Below the pieces are notes generated by a model. That model did no database searches, had not been told where the DNA came from, and saw nothing but the letters and a program-made list of their open reading frames with translations. Shown one piece after another: positions 1 to 10,830 of a DNA stretch of 64,000 nt. Each line of letters opens with the position of its first letter. Positions within the stretch are counted from its first letter, which is position 1. The stretch is from Desulfothermus okinawensis JCM 13304 (GTDB lineage Bacteria > Desulfobacterota > Desulfovibrionia > Desulfovibrionales > Desulfothermaceae): positions 1 to 64,000 of the forward strand of contig BBBM01000004.1 in NCBI GenBank assembly GCA_001311565.1. Direction: 5' to 3'. The position numbers were made by a program, and so were the translations under genes.

Positions 1-369
1 TATATATAATAATCTACTATATGTCAACTAAAAAATATCTCTATTAGTGACTACATAAAAATCCTAAAAACCGCCACTTTCTCATTAATATTCAATATGT
101 TATACTAATTTGTAGGGGTGAACTTCCGGTATATTGTTTAATGGATGATAAAACAAATTTTGCATATCTTTTTAAGATGAAATAGGCTAGTTTAGAAGAT
201 ACGTTGACCCCAGATATGGAGAAGGAATAATAATTCAGCTTCCCTGGAGAAGCTTGAGGTGAGAGGTATTAAAGGTCAGGATAGCCATCTTTATAGCTTT
301 TTTATCAATCCGGATACCATAAAAACGCCAAAAATTGCTATTTTTATCCTTAATATTTAATAGGTTATA
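1..369. other. gene-poor edge with decayed 3' duplicate
   Basis: No complete gene is visible here. Positions 85-133 resemble 350-397, which is the 3' end of the neighbouring dadA gene, so this stretch probably contains a decayed partial copy of that gene end. Between the two copies, roughly 190-360 on the plus strand, two frames join into a short open stretch stopping at 358-360 that reads like a broken C-terminus. I do not recognise it. Confidence 0.4.
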
Positions 370-397
370 CTAATTCACGGGGTAAACTTCCGCTATA
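85..397. repeat. imperfect direct repeat pair (85-133 and 350-397)
   Basis: The two copies are about 49 and 48 bases long and agree at roughly four out of five positions by eye, sharing blocks such as GTTATACTAATT and AACTTCCG. The second copy includes the stop codon and last codons of dadA on the minus strand; the first lies 250 bp further downstream of that gene. This pattern fits an old tandem duplication followed by loss of most of the extra copy. Confidence 0.6.
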
Positions 398-1649
398 AAA
401 AAACGTTCTATACTTAATGGAGTTACATCTATACTAGGTGGCTTGTCTAAGATAATTTCTTTTAACAGTTTTCCAGTCACTAATCCTTGAGTAATCCCTA
501 ACATCCCATGGCCACATGCTATTAATAAATTTTTAAAAAGATTACTACGCCCAATTATTGGTAAACCATCTGGAGTCACAGGGCGCATTCCTCTCCAGAC
601 TTCCATAATATGAAAATTGTTTTTAACTTTTATATAATTTTGAAGAGCGCTCAGAATATTTTCTATTCGTTTCCATTTTATAGATACATCTAATCCACTT
701 AACTCTAGTACCCCTGCTAAACGCATTCTATGCCCCAGAGGTGTAACAGCTACCTTTTCTTCCCCTAAGTATAATGGTATATTGGGAATAACTTCAGGAT
801 ATTCAATAGTTATACTATATCCCTTTGCTGGTTGAAGAGGTAAATTAAGACCCAATTCCTTACCTAACATGGAAGTCCATACACCTGTTGCTAGCACCAC
901 CTGTTCAGCTTTTAATTGGCCTTTAGTAGTTATGATTTTGTCAACTTTGTTTTTCTTGGTCTCAAAGGTAATTACTTCAGTATTTGTTAGAAAATTTACA
1001 CCTCTTTTTTTTGTGCCAGTTTAGCTAATTCTGTAACAATTGATGAGGATTCAGATGAGCATCCTCAGCAAAATAGATTCCTCCTGTTATTGATGGCAAA
1101 ATGTGGGGCTCATATTGCAGAACCTCATTTTTTCCCAATATCTTGAGAGTAATTCCATTTTTATTAAGTAATTCAGCCTCCTTGGCTGCTTTATGGAAAC
1201 TTTTTTTCATCAGTATAAAGATGTAGCCATCCACGTTGATCAAAACTACATTCAATATTTTCTGTTGATTGTAGCTCATTTAATAATGAATAACTGGCTA
1301 TATTCAACGATCTAATTATGGAAATAGCCTTGTGCATTTGAGTATCATTGCAAGCAGATCTAAATTGCCAAAGCCACTTTAGAAGTTCAAAATCAAGACG
1401 AGGTTTAATGTAAAAGGGACTATTTTTCTTCATTAGCATCCAACGCAAACTCTGACTAATAACACCAGGTGCAGCAAGGGGAATCACGTGACTTGGCACA
1501 ATAAGCCCAGCGTTACCGTAAGAACTGGCATCTGTGGAACAGACACCTCTTTTATCTAATAGGGAAACCCTCAATCCTTCTGAGCTTAAGTAATAAGCAA
1601 TAGATACTCCAATTACACCACCACCGACTATAAGAACATCCTGACTCAT
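370..1649 (-). CDS. dadA: D-amino-acid dehydrogenase family FAD enzyme
   Basis: Predicted FAD-dependent deaminating dehydrogenase of the DadA/DAO superfamily, which oxidises D-amino acids to 2-oxo acids and passes electrons to the respiratory chain. The N-terminus has the Rossmann FAD motif GGGVIGVSIAYYL (residues about 8-20), and the C-terminal part has the family block WRGMRPVTPDGLPIIG followed by GHGMLGITQG. The start at 1649 is preceded by AGGGG. The reading frame breaks near 1200 (A7, one base too many), near 1030 (a G apparently lost: CAG GAA read as CAGAA) and at 1005-1012 (A8). It is divergent from the liv operon. If it accepts D-lysine, the product would cyclise to piperideine-2-carboxylate and feed the pathway next door; that is inference. 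A glycine or other amine oxidase of the same superfamily cannot be excluded. Confidence 0.82.
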
Positions 1650-1885
1650 TTGATACCCCTTTTTTTTATTAAAAAAACCTCAAAAAAACACCCACTAGTG
1701 GATTTTACTTTACTCTGAAAAAAAACATTAGTAAACAAAATTCTTATTAAGAATTTTTAGACACAAACAAAAAAAACACATTCTGTTTTTATTTGCAACT
1801 TATAATTTTTTTTCCTTTAAAGGCGATTAACAAAGGGGAGATCAAATACATTAGTAACTTGTCATAAAGATTACCCCCTTATCTT

Positions 1886-1901
1886 TTGCAAAATTGAAAA
1901 T
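1886..1901 (+). promoter_or_regulatory. candidate enhancer site, copy 1
   Basis: TTGCAAAATTGAAAAT lies about 155 bp upstream of the sigma54 promoter of the liv operon. Copies with one mismatch each occur at 19756-19771 and, in reverse, at 19843-19858, both upstream of the gcdH sigma54 promoter. Position and repetition suggest a binding site for the PAS-AAA-Fis activator encoded at 19.8-21.6 kb. The motif is AT-rich, so chance similarity is possible. Confidence 0.5.
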
Positions 1902-2054
1902 TTTTTTTGCATAAATGCTTTTTAAGTAATCATTTGAAATTATATGGGTTTTTATATAATTTCTTAAAATTTTAGCAAAACTGCAAAATTTTTAAACATG
2001 CTCATAAGAAAAACTTTTATATTATAATCAAATAAATTCAAGATGTTATTAATA

Positions 2055-2070
2055 TGGCGTAACAATTGCT
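2055..2070 (+). promoter_or_regulatory. sigma54 promoter of liv/lysine operon
   Basis: TGGCGT-AACAA-TTGCT matches the sigma54 consensus TGGCAC-N5-TTGCW with the required 10 bases between the GG (-24) and GC (-12) doublets. It lies about 100 bp upstream of livH. A sigma54-dependent activator is encoded near the other end of the cluster, which supports the assignment. Confidence 0.75.
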
Positions 2071-2171
2071 AAAAAGTTTGAATGAGGTTTAGATAAGAAA
2101 ATTGTGATATTGAATTTTAAAAATGTTGATTCTAAAGTGGTTATGACCTTTTTAATAAAAAGGAGCGTACT

Positions 2172-3057
2172 ATGTTCTGGAATGTTCTTACAGTTGGTAT
2201 AATGGTTGGAGCAATCTATACGTTAGTAACCATTGGTTATAGTATGGTTTATGGAATTTTAAGGTTGATGAATTTTGCGCATGGAGATGTATATATTTTT
2301 GGTACATTACTAGCCTGGTCACTTTTGTCTGTTCATCATTGGCATCCTGTAGCGGCAATAATTGTTTCTGTAATTGTGGGCGGGACGTTGGCCTCTCTAG
2401 TTGAAATTATCTGTTATAGACGTCTTAGAGCAGAGCAACATCGAATGATCTCAATGATCACGGCCCTAGGTGCTGCATATATAATTCAGAATATCTCAGA
2501 ACTAAATTGGGGTAACCAAGTTTTATCTTTTCCTTCTTTATTCCCTGCACGTACTTTTACAATTTTTGGGATAACTGTATCATTAACCAATGTTATTACT
2601 CTAGCTATTGCCATTGGAGTGTTGGTTATATTTAACCTTTTTTTTAAAGTATCATAAGATAGGAAAGGCCATACTCTGTGCATCAGAAGATTTGGAAGCC
2701 TCAAGTTTAATGGGCATTCCTATAAATAGAACCATTTCCATAGTTTATTTCCTTGGTGGTGTTCTGGGAGTAATTGGAGGTATCTTATATTCTTCATCTT
2801 ATAACGTTATCTCAATTGGAATGGGATTTCGTGGTACCATAGTAGCTTTTACTGCAGCAGTAATAGGAGGAATTGGGAGCTTCAGTGGTGCCTTTATTGG
2901 TTCCATGATAATGGGGCTAGCTGAAAATTTTGTAGGAGTTTACATATCTAGTTCTTTTCGGGACCCTATTATATTTATGCTTCTTATACTTATATTGCTC
3001 GTAAAGCCTACTGGTATTATGGGTGAAATTGAAATCAAAAAAAGTTTAAAGAGCTAA
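2172..3057 (+). CDS. livH: branched-chain amino acid ABC permease LivH
   Basis: Integral membrane permease of the LivH family (about 295 residues), which pairs with LivM to form the channel of a hydrophobic/polar amino acid importer. The N-terminus shows the family block GAIYTLVTIGYSMVYGILRL followed by NFAHGD; several hydrophobic segments follow, and the C-terminus carries GGIGSFSGAFIGS, the coupling region to the ATPase. It starts five bases after an AGGAG ribosome site and is the first gene of a plus-strand operon. A T8 run near 2640 shifts the frame by one base between residues about 155 and 160; removing one T restores the protein. The neighbouring lysine-degradation genes suggest lysine, pipecolate or a related amino acid as cargo (inference). 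Confidence 0.88.
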
Positions 3058-3072
3058 TTGAGGAGGTTATAA

Positions 3073-4063
3073 GTGGTAAAGAACTTAAATAATAATATGA
3101 CAAATTCTAAAGCTATGAAAACCTTGAATGGAGAAGGCAAAAAAAACGCTAAAAACTGTAGTGGTTTTAGGAATTGTAATTCTCTTACTTATGCTCCCAT
3201 TATTTATAAAAAACCCTTATATCTTAGGCACCCTAAATTTTATGATCCTGTTCGGAGTGTGTTGTATGGGGCTCGATCTCATCTTAGGATATACAGGGCT
3301 ACTTTCCCTTGGACATGCTGCATTTTACGGAATAGGAGCTTACACCACTGCAATTCTCATGGTAAGGCATGGATTTGGATTTGTACCAGCATTTATTATA
3401 TCAGGCATGGTCACTTTTCTCATTGCTTTGTTACTAGCTATTCCAACAAGAAAGGTTCGTGGAGATTATTTTTGTTTAATAACTATAGCATTTGGTGAAA
3501 TATTCCGTCTTGTAGCAGTTGCATGGATAGGTTTCACTGGGGGTGCCATGGGTATAGTTGGGATACCTATACCACGAATTTTAGGATATGCCCTAAGAAC
3601 AGAGGCTGACTATTATTACTTCGGTCTTGCACTGTTGGCTTTTACCTATGTTACTTTGTATCTTTTGGTACATTCCCGTTTTGGACGTGCCTTTATCGCG
3701 ATCCGTGAAGACGAACTGGCGGCTCAGGCAATGGGTGTAAATACGCCTATGTATATGATTATGTCATTTACAATTGGATCTATTTATGCAGGACTTGCTG
3801 GTAGCCTCTTAGCTGTGTACCAAACTACAGTAACACCTTCAAATTTTAAATTAGAAGATTCCTGTTTGATGATTATAATGGTAATAGTTGGGGGAATGGG
3901 AAGATTATGGGCATCGTTGCTAGGTGTATTTTTAATGACTGTAGCGACAGAATTATTTAGACCTCTGGATAGTTATAGAATGATGATAATTGGAGCTATA
4001 ATGATTGGTGTACTTTTGTTTAGGCCTCAAGGATTATTTGGAATTTCGGCCTTTAAAGACTAA
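3073..4063 (+). CDS. livM: branched-chain amino acid ABC permease LivM
   Basis: Second membrane permease of the importer. Family blocks are visible: GLDLILGYTGLLSLGHAAFY near residues 65-85, RGDYFCLITIAFGEIFR, and GGMGRLWASLLG in the C-terminal coupling loop. I prefer a GTG start at 3073 because it sits six bases after a strong AGGAGG; this requires removing one A from the A8 run at 3138-3145. Starting at the ATG at 3128 instead gives an intact frame but no good ribosome site. Length about 330 residues. Immediately followed by livG. Confidence 0.87.
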
Positions 4064-4089
4064 AAAAAACAGTGTATGAGGTAGTTTTT

Positions 4090-4867
4090 ATGACACTCTT
4101 AAAAACAGAAAGACTTCAAAAGAATTTTGGCGGTGTCTTTGCAGTAAATAATGTATCTCTGGAAATAAAAAAAAGGTGAAATTTTGGGCATGATAGGTCC
4201 AAATGGAAGTGGGAAATCCACTTTTATCAATGTGATCACCGGGATTTATGAACCAGATGGAGGAGATGTCCTATTTAATGGAGAATCAATATCAGGTTTG
4301 CCACCCTATAAAATCACTGAAAAAGGAATCACCAGAACTTTTCAAAATTTAAGAGTGTTTTCAAATATATCTGTATTGGACAATATATTAATTGGTCAAC
4401 ACTGTAGGATAAAAAAATTCTCTAATTGATATCTATTTAAGACCTTTTAAGACTAGAAAAAGAGAAAAAGAAGCAGTTGATAAGGCATTAGAAATCCTTG
4501 AAATGGTAAAATTGGCTCATCGCAAGGATGAACTAGCAAAAAAATTTACCGTACGGAGAACAGCGTCTAATTGAAATCTGTCGTGCACTGGCCTCAGAAC
4601 CTGAACTTATATTTTTAGATGAGCCATGTGCTGGAATGAATCCTGTAGAGATGGATACATTGGCAGAATTTATACTGCAGTTACAATCAAAGGGTTATAC
4701 CCTCTTTATTATAGAACACAATATGCGTTTTATAATGTCAGTTGCAGAAAGGATAGTAGTGCTTAATGCGGGCAGTAAATTTCGTGAAGGAAGTCCCGCA
4801 GAAATTCAGGCAGACAAGGACGTCCAAAAAAATTTACCTTGGAGAAGAGGAAGGTTCAATATGTTAG
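4090..4867 (+). CDS. livG: branched-chain amino acid ABC ATPase LivG
   Basis: Cytoplasmic ATPase subunit of the Liv importer. Walker A GPNGSGKST lies near residue 38, the Q-loop region is TRTFQNLRVF, Walker B is LIFLDEPCAGMNP and the switch histidine is in IIEHNMRF. The frame is broken four times by single extra bases in A runs near 4170, 4415, 4543 and 4832; with these removed the protein ends [11 protein letters not shown] at a TAG (4865-4867) that overlaps the livF start. The overlap implies translational coupling. Confidence 0.86.
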
Positions 4868-5569
4868 AAGTTAAGAAAGTTTGTTCTGGATATGGAAAGA
4901 TTAATGTTTTAAATGAAATTAGCCTTTATATTGATGCTGGTGAAATCGTAGCAGTAATTGGAGCAAATGGTGCTGGGAAAACTACTCTTCTTAAGACTAT
5001 ATCTGGACTTATAAAGCCACAAAAGGGAGATTCTTTTTGAAGGAGAACCCATAACTCGCATGGCTCCCGAAAAAATTGTTGCCAGAGGGATAGTACATGT
5101 TCCAGAAGGGCGTAGAGTGTTTGCCAAGTCCACAGTTATGGTCAATCTGGAGATGGGTGCTTACCTACGTAAAGACCAACAGGAAATTAAAAAAAGACAT
5201 GGAAATGTGTTTTGAGCTGTTTCCTGTATTAAAGGAGAGGGCCAGTCAATTAGCAGGCACTTTAAGTGGGGGAGAACAACAGATGCTTGCAATAGCAAGG
5301 GGGCTTATGGCAAGGCCCAAAGTACTTTTACTAGATGAGCCATCAATGGGACTGGCTCCTTTTTTTGGTCAATGAAATCATGAAAGTTATTTCTCATCTT
5401 AACGAAAATGGAATGGCAGTCCTGTTAATAGAACAAAATGTAAAAAAAGGCTCTCTCTATTACACAAAGGGCCTATGTTATGGAGCTTGGTAGGATTGTT
5501 CTTGAAGGACAATCCCATGAACTTTTGCAATCAGATGAGGTTCGTAAGTGTTACCTTGGTGAACAATAA
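4861..5569 (+). CDS. livF: branched-chain amino acid ABC ATPase LivF
   Basis: Second ATPase subunit. Walker [10 protein letters not shown] is near residue 36, the signature motif is [17 protein letters not shown], and Walker B is [12 protein letters not shown], the last being typical of LivF. The end, [10 protein letters not shown], is also typical. Single extra bases break the frame near 5035 (T run), 5190 (A7), 5357 (T7) and 5445 (A7). The start overlaps the livG stop, and livK follows after 24 bp with its own AGGAGG. Confidence 0.86.
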
Positions 5570-5593
5570 ACACAAAAATATAAGGAGGTAAGT

Positions 5594-6754
5594 ATGAGAA
5601 AGAAAACTTTAATTTTAGCTACCGTACTAATGTTTCTTTTGGGAATGTCTATTCATTGTTTTGCAAAGGATGGGGTGGATCATAAAAGAAAGATTGTGAA
5701 GATTGCAGGTTATGATGCTGCCACTGGTAAATACGGCGATTATGGTCTTGGAGACAAGCGGGGACAAGAAATAGCAGTGGATGAAATTAATAAGAAAGGT
5801 GGGATTCAGGCTGGGCCACTAAAAGGTTATAAACTAAAACTGGATTTTTTTGATGATCGTGGGGATCCCAAAGAATCAGCAAGTATTGCTAAAAGAATTT
5901 CTGCTGGAGATTATCTTGTAGCAATTGGTCCTACTATTAGTTCATGTGCCCTTGCTGCTACTCCAGTTTTTTTACAGAAATAGGGTGCCAAACATTGTCA
6001 CATATTCCAACGCAAACACCATTACTGAGCAGGGCTTTGATAATATTATTCGCCTAACCTATACTACAAAATCTATAGCTACTTATATGGCTGAACAGGT
6101 GAAAAATCGTTTTAACAAACATTCAGCAGCCATAATTAGTGAAAATCAGGATTATGGTCAACAATTGGTAAAATATTTCAAAGAAGCAGCTAAGAAACTT
6201 GGTATTAAGGTGGTGGCAGAAAGTGTTATAACAGCGGGTCAGGATCTTGATTTTAAGTCTGTTTTAATGAAATCCAGGGCAAAAAAATCCTGGTGTTTTA
6301 ATACTTTTTGTCACATATAACGAAGGAGGAATGATAGTAAGACAGGCAAGACAGCTTGTGGAATGTTCTGATCTATGTTCCTGATGCAATGACTGAACCT
6401 AAATTTTACGAGCTAGCAGGTGATGTCCATAATGTTTATATCCAGTTGTCTCCAACCATTGATATTACCAGGCCTGCTGCAAAGGTTATAAAGGAAGAGT
6501 GGGAAAAAAGATATGGAGGATTTCCTCCACTTTCTGCTATTTATGGATATGATGCTGTTAAAATCGCGGAAAAAGTAATTGAAATGGGCGGTACAACAAG
6601 GGAAAAATTTATAAAGCTGATGAGAAAAGTAAGACATGAAGGTGTAGCCAATCCTATGTATGAGTTTGACCAGAAAGGAGACAGTAAGGCACCACCCTTT
6701 GTTACTATGTCATGTGTAGAATATTATGAGAAAAATATAAAAGGGAAAAAATAA
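5594..6754 (+). CDS. livK: periplasmic amino acid-binding protein LivK
   Basis: Extracytoplasmic substrate-binding protein (periplasmic binding fold type I) of the Liv importer. It begins with a signal peptide (MRKKT, then a hydrophobic stretch ending in HCFA), followed by KIAGYDAATG and GQEIAVDEINKKGGI, typical of the family. Three frame disruptions occur: T7 near 5967, A7 near 6285, and near 6357, where the expected LGWNVLIY reads as if two G bases were lost. About 385 residues. The bound ligand cannot be told from sequence; lysine or pipecolate would fit the operon. Confidence 0.85.
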
Positions 6755-6818
6755 TAAGATTTGAGATGAAATTTATTTATTAGTTATACAACGGGATAGT
6801 GATTAGGAGGCCGACAAT

Positions 6819-8110
6819 ATGGAGGATAAAATAAAAGAACAGGGATTGTGGGCGGTTACCGCCCCTCCTCCCCCCCCACTTCATGAACTTCAGGAAGATA
6901 TTACCTGTGATATTGCAATTATAGGAGGTGGTTATACAGGTGTATCTGCTGCTCTACATTTGGCAGAGGCAGGAATAAAAGCTGTATTATTAGAATCTAA
7001 ATATTTAGGATATGGAGGTTCTGGGAGAAATGTAGGGTTGGTAAATGCGGGCCTATGGGTGCTTCCTGAAGATGTAGTCAAAGAGCTTGGCACATATTAT
7101 GGAGAACAGCTCAATGCTGTATTAGGAGAATCACCTGATTTGGTGTTTAACTTAATAGAAAAGTATAAAATGTCATGTGAAGCCATTAGAAATGGTACAC
7201 TCCAGTGTGCACATTCAAAAGCAGGATTTCGTTACCTTAGGGAAAGAGAAAAACAATGGGGTCTAAGAGGTGCTCCTGTAAAGCTCTTAGATAGACACTC
7301 AGCTGCAGAAAAAAATAGGCTCAAATGCTTATCATGGAGCTCTATGGGACTTAAGGGCGGGGACAGTGCAGCCTCTAGCATATCTTCATGGTCTTGCCCA
7401 TGCTGCTGTTAAGAATGGAGCACAGCTTTTTGAGAGAAGTCCCGCAATTTACATTAAAAGGGAATCAGGCAAATGGTACATTAAAACTCCTAAAGGTACA
7501 GTACGCTCACAAGCTATAATTTGCGCCACCAATGGATATGTGGAAAAGGTTCTTCCAGAATTAACAAAGACCTTCATAAAATTTAATTATTTTCAATATG
7601 CCACAAAACCTTTGCCTGAAAGTGTGTTAAAAACAGTCATTCCTGAGAGACACGGCACATGGGATACTAATACTGTTTTGGCCTCAATGAGATTAGACAA
7701 AGATGGGCGTCTTGTAGTGGGAAGTGTAGGAACTGTTAATGGATTTGCCAATAAGTTACACAGAAGATGGGCAAAAAGAATGATTCGCAAGGTATTCCCC
7801 CAAATAGGAAAAGTGGAATTTGAGTATGCCTGGTATGGCGTGATAGCAATGACAACTAATCACATGCTAGGTTTTACAAACTTGGACCTGATTTTATAAC
7901 TGTTATGAGCTATAACGGCAGGGGAATAGGTCCTGGAACCATGTTTGGTAAGCTCATGGCTGACTATTTTTTTGCATGAAAAATCAGATGATGTGATTCC
8001 TTTGCCAGTTTCAGAGCCAAAGCCAATTACAACAAAAAAAATTCTGGGAGCTTTTCTACGAGACAGGAGCAAGATTGTATCACTCAGTTCAAAAATTTAT
8101 ATTGCGTTAA
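6819..8110 (+). CDS. FAD oxidoreductase, AmaA/PuuB-like (pipecolate oxidation?)
   Basis: DAO-superfamily flavoenzyme of about 430 residues. The N-terminus GLWAVTAPPPPPLHEL is followed by the FAD-binding CDIAIIGGGYTGVSAALHL (about 30-48) and YGGSGRNVGLVNAG; near the C-terminus is SYNGRGIGPGTMFGKLMADY. This architecture is shared by gamma-glutamylputrescine oxidase PuuB and the Pseudomonas L-pipecolate oxidase AmaA. The next gene encodes an AmaB-type dehydrogenase for the product of that reaction, so L-pipecolate to piperideine-6-carboxylate is the best guess. Frame breaks occur near 7303 (A7), 7875, 7967 (T7) and 8052. An AGGAGG precedes the start. If the host is anaerobic, the electron acceptor cannot be oxygen and is unknown. 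Confidence 0.75.
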
Positions 8111-8136
8111 TAAATGGCAAAATGGAGGTTAACATT

Positions 8137-9679
8137 ATGAATTTAAATGAGGTCCTTGATAAACTTGGTATAAAAAAAATCAACTTTGGTTCTAGCACTG
8201 GCGTAGATTGGGGTAAATCCAGTGATAAAGGTGTTATAGAGAGTTTTTCTCCAGTTGATGGAAAAACTATTGCGTCTGTGTATAAGGCCTCAGAAGAAGA
8301 TTATAATACTGTTGTGAATAAAGCAACTGAGGCCTTTAAATACTGGCGAAAGGTTCCAGCTCCAAAACGTGGTGAGGTAGTTAGAAAAATAGGTCTTAAG
8401 CTAAGGGAATACAAGGATGTTCTCGGTAGATTGGTTAGTTATGAAAACGGAAAGATCCTCCAGGAAGGCTGGGGTGAGGTTCAAGAAATGATAGATATTG
8501 CTGATTTTGCAGTGGGTCTTTCTAGACAATTATATGGCTTTACCATGCACTCTGAAAGACCAGCACATCGTATGTATGAACAATACCATCCATTAGGACC
8601 AGTAGGTATTATAACGGCATTTAATTTTCCTGTTGCAGTGTGGTCTTGGAATGCCTTTATTGCTGCTGTATGCGGAGATGTTATGGTGTGGAAACCTGCA
8701 TCGTCTGTACCTCTAACAGCAATAGCCGTTCAAAACATATTATCTGAAGTTATAAAGGAAGAAGGATTACCTGAAGGTATTTTTAATCTGGTGATAGGAA
8801 GTGGAGAGACTATTGGAGAGAAAATGTTACAAGACAAAAGGTTGCCTCTTATTTCTATAACTGGATCCATTCCTGTGGGAAGACATGCTGCTACTGTTAT
8901 ATCAAAACGAATGGGAAGATATATACTGGAACTTGGGGGAAACAATGCCATTATTTTAACAGAAAGTGCTGATTTAAAACTAGCTATTCCAGCAATAGTC
9001 TTTGGGGCAGTGGGCACTGCTGGTCAGAGGTGCACTACCACAAGAAGACTAATAATCCATGAGAATATTTTTGACAGAGTGAAAGAAGCCTTAATTAAAG
9101 CATATGCAAGTTTAAAAATTGGTAATCCTTTAGATCCATCGGTTCATGTTGGTCCTTTAATTGATAAAAAGGCGGTGGAAAACTATAAAAAAAGCCTTAC
9201 AGATAATTAAGGAACAAGGTGGTGAAATAATCTATGGTGGGGAAGTACTAGATGGGCCTGGATATGAATCTGGTTGTTATGTTAAACCGACCCTAGTTAT
9301 TGCGAAAAGTGATATGCCAATTGTTAGAGAAGAGACATTTGCTCCAATACTATACCTAATAAAATACTCTGGACATATAGAAGAAGCACTTGAAATTCAC
9401 AATAATGTACCACAAGGTCTTTCTTCTGCTATTTTTACACAAAACATAAAAGAATCTGAAGCATTCCTATCAGCGTGGGGATCTGACTGTGGAATAGCCA
9501 ATGTAAACATCGGCACATCTGGTGCAGAGATTGGAGGAGCTTTTGGAGGAGAAAAGGAGACAGGAGGAGGAAGAGAAGCTGGATCAGATGCATGGAAGGC
9601 CTACATGAGACGCCAGACTGTTACAATTAACTTTTCAGATGACCTTCCACTCGCTCAAGGTATTAGATTTGAAATATAA
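8137..9679 (+). CDS. amaB: alpha-aminoadipic semialdehyde dehydrogenase (ALDH7/AmaB)
   Basis: Aldehyde dehydrogenase of the ALDH7/antiquitin group, which oxidises L-2-aminoadipate 6-semialdehyde to L-2-aminoadipate with NAD(P)+. Diagnostic blocks are [37 protein letters not shown] and the terminal [10 protein letters not shown], all characteristic of this group. Catalytic residues are visible: Cys in [12 protein letters not shown], Glu in LELGGNN and Asn in ITAFNFP. Start at 8137 follows GGAGG by eight bases. A single extra A in the A7 run at 9186-9192 breaks the frame about two thirds of the way through; an A8 run near residue 13 is in frame. Length about 514 residues, as expected. This is the most specific single indicator that the operon degrades lysine. 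Confidence 0.9.
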
Positions 9680-9705
9680 AATGGGATACTCAGGGGGATC
9701 ATTAT

Positions 9706-10830
9706 AATGCGTCTTTGTTTGATGGAAGGAAATGAGGCAATTGCACGTGCAGCAGTGGCCGCGGGTTGTAGGTTTTTTTGCGGGATATCCAATAACCCCG
9801 GCCACCTCTCTGTATCATGAAATGTTAAAACTTCTCCCTCCTCTTGGAGGTATTTGTATTCAGGGGGAAGATGAAATAGCCTCTATTGGATTTTGTCTTG
9901 GGGCCTCTTTAAGTGGAATGAAAGTCATGACTGCTACTTCCGGTCCAGGAATCAGTCTCTACAGTGAACAGATATCCTTTGCTATTGGAAGCGAGATCCC
10001 AATAGTAATTGTGGATGTCCAGAGGTTAGGCCCTTCCACTGGTTCTGCAACTCGTGGTGCTGACGGTGACATACAGTTTTTGAGGTGGGGAAATTCTGGA
10101 GGATTACCAGTAATAGTCCTGGCTCCTGTAGATGTCAAAGATTGTTTTGTATTAACTATACATGCCTTTAACCTTGCAGAACAATATCGTTGTCCAGTGT
10201 TTATCGCCTCCAATAAAGAACTTGGGATGACCAGAGATACAATTAATCTAAAAGAAGTAAAACTTCCTCCATTAGTTAATCGAAAGATGGCGGATGATAG
10301 TGAGCCTTATCTTCCATACAAGACGGAAAATGATAATTCTCCCCCTTCCTTTCTTCCTCTTGGGAGCAAGCAACTTGTACGTATTACATCTTCAACCCAT
10401 GGAATAAACGGATACATTACTACAGATCCTGAAGAGATAAGTAATTTTCAAAATAGGCTCTACAAGAAGATAGAATCTCACATAGATGAATTTTCTTTTT
10501 ATGATTTTTTTTGAAATAAAAGGGGCTGATACCCTTGTTATAACTTATGGTGTTACAGCTAGGGCAGCCAAGGTAGCTGTAAAAAAATCTTGCAAAAAAA
10601 CAATATTATGGCTTCATTACTTGTGTTAAAAACATTATGGCCTGTGCCTGAAAAGCTAATTAGAGAAAAGGGAAAAAAACTACAAAAAGATAGTAGTTGT
10701 TGAGATGAATCTTGGACAATATGTTAGAGAAATAAAAAGGATATTTTATGATAAAAAGATAAATTTTCTGGGACAGATGAATGGTATGCTAATTTCACCT
10801 ACCCAGATTGAGGAGGCAATTACAAGATGA
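9706..10830 (+). CDS. korA: 2-oxoacid:ferredoxin oxidoreductase alpha subunit
   Basis: Alpha subunit of a KorA/VorA-type 2-oxoacid:ferredoxin oxidoreductase. The N-terminus LMEGNEAIARAAVAAGCRFF leads directly into AGYPITPAT, the conserved thiamine-diphosphate pyrimidine-domain motif; QGEDEIASIGFCLGASLSG and MTATSGPGISL follow. The C-terminal domain includes VVVEMNLGQYVREI. About 374 residues. Single extra bases break the frame near 9771 (T7), 10505 (T8), 10584, 10602 and 10675 (A7 runs). The stop overlaps the next start as ATGA. In context the likely substrate is 2-oxoadipate, giving glutaryl-CoA, CO2 and reduced ferredoxin; 2-oxoglutarate or branched 2-oxo acids are alternatives. Confidence 0.86.

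Larger units (their letters stand above)
1650..2171. other. divergent intergenic control region dadA/livH
   Basis: This 522-bp gap between divergent genes is very AT-rich. It contains a perfect 10-bp palindrome CCACTAGTGG at 1692-1701 close to the dadA start, a candidate activator site at 1886-1901, a weaker half-site CTGCAAAATT at 1981-1990, and a sigma54 promoter at 2055-2070 directed at livH. I see no open reading frame or RNA gene in it. Confidence 0.6.

Noticed and set aside
1902-2050. Riboswitch or leader RNA upstream of livH
   Set aside because: The region is AT-rich with poly-A/T repeats but I find no stable stem set or known aptamer pattern; promoter elements explain it better.
3073-3498. 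Separate small gene overlapping the start of livM
   Set aside because: Only its first 20 or so codons are meaningful, as the true livM N-terminus behind a strong ribosome site; beyond the A8 run this frame is a shadow of livM.
4636-5040. Natural LivG-LivF fusion
   Set aside because: The continuous frame results from an extra A near 4832; the corrected LivG ends properly at 4865-4867 and LivF starts at 4861 with its own conserved N-terminus.
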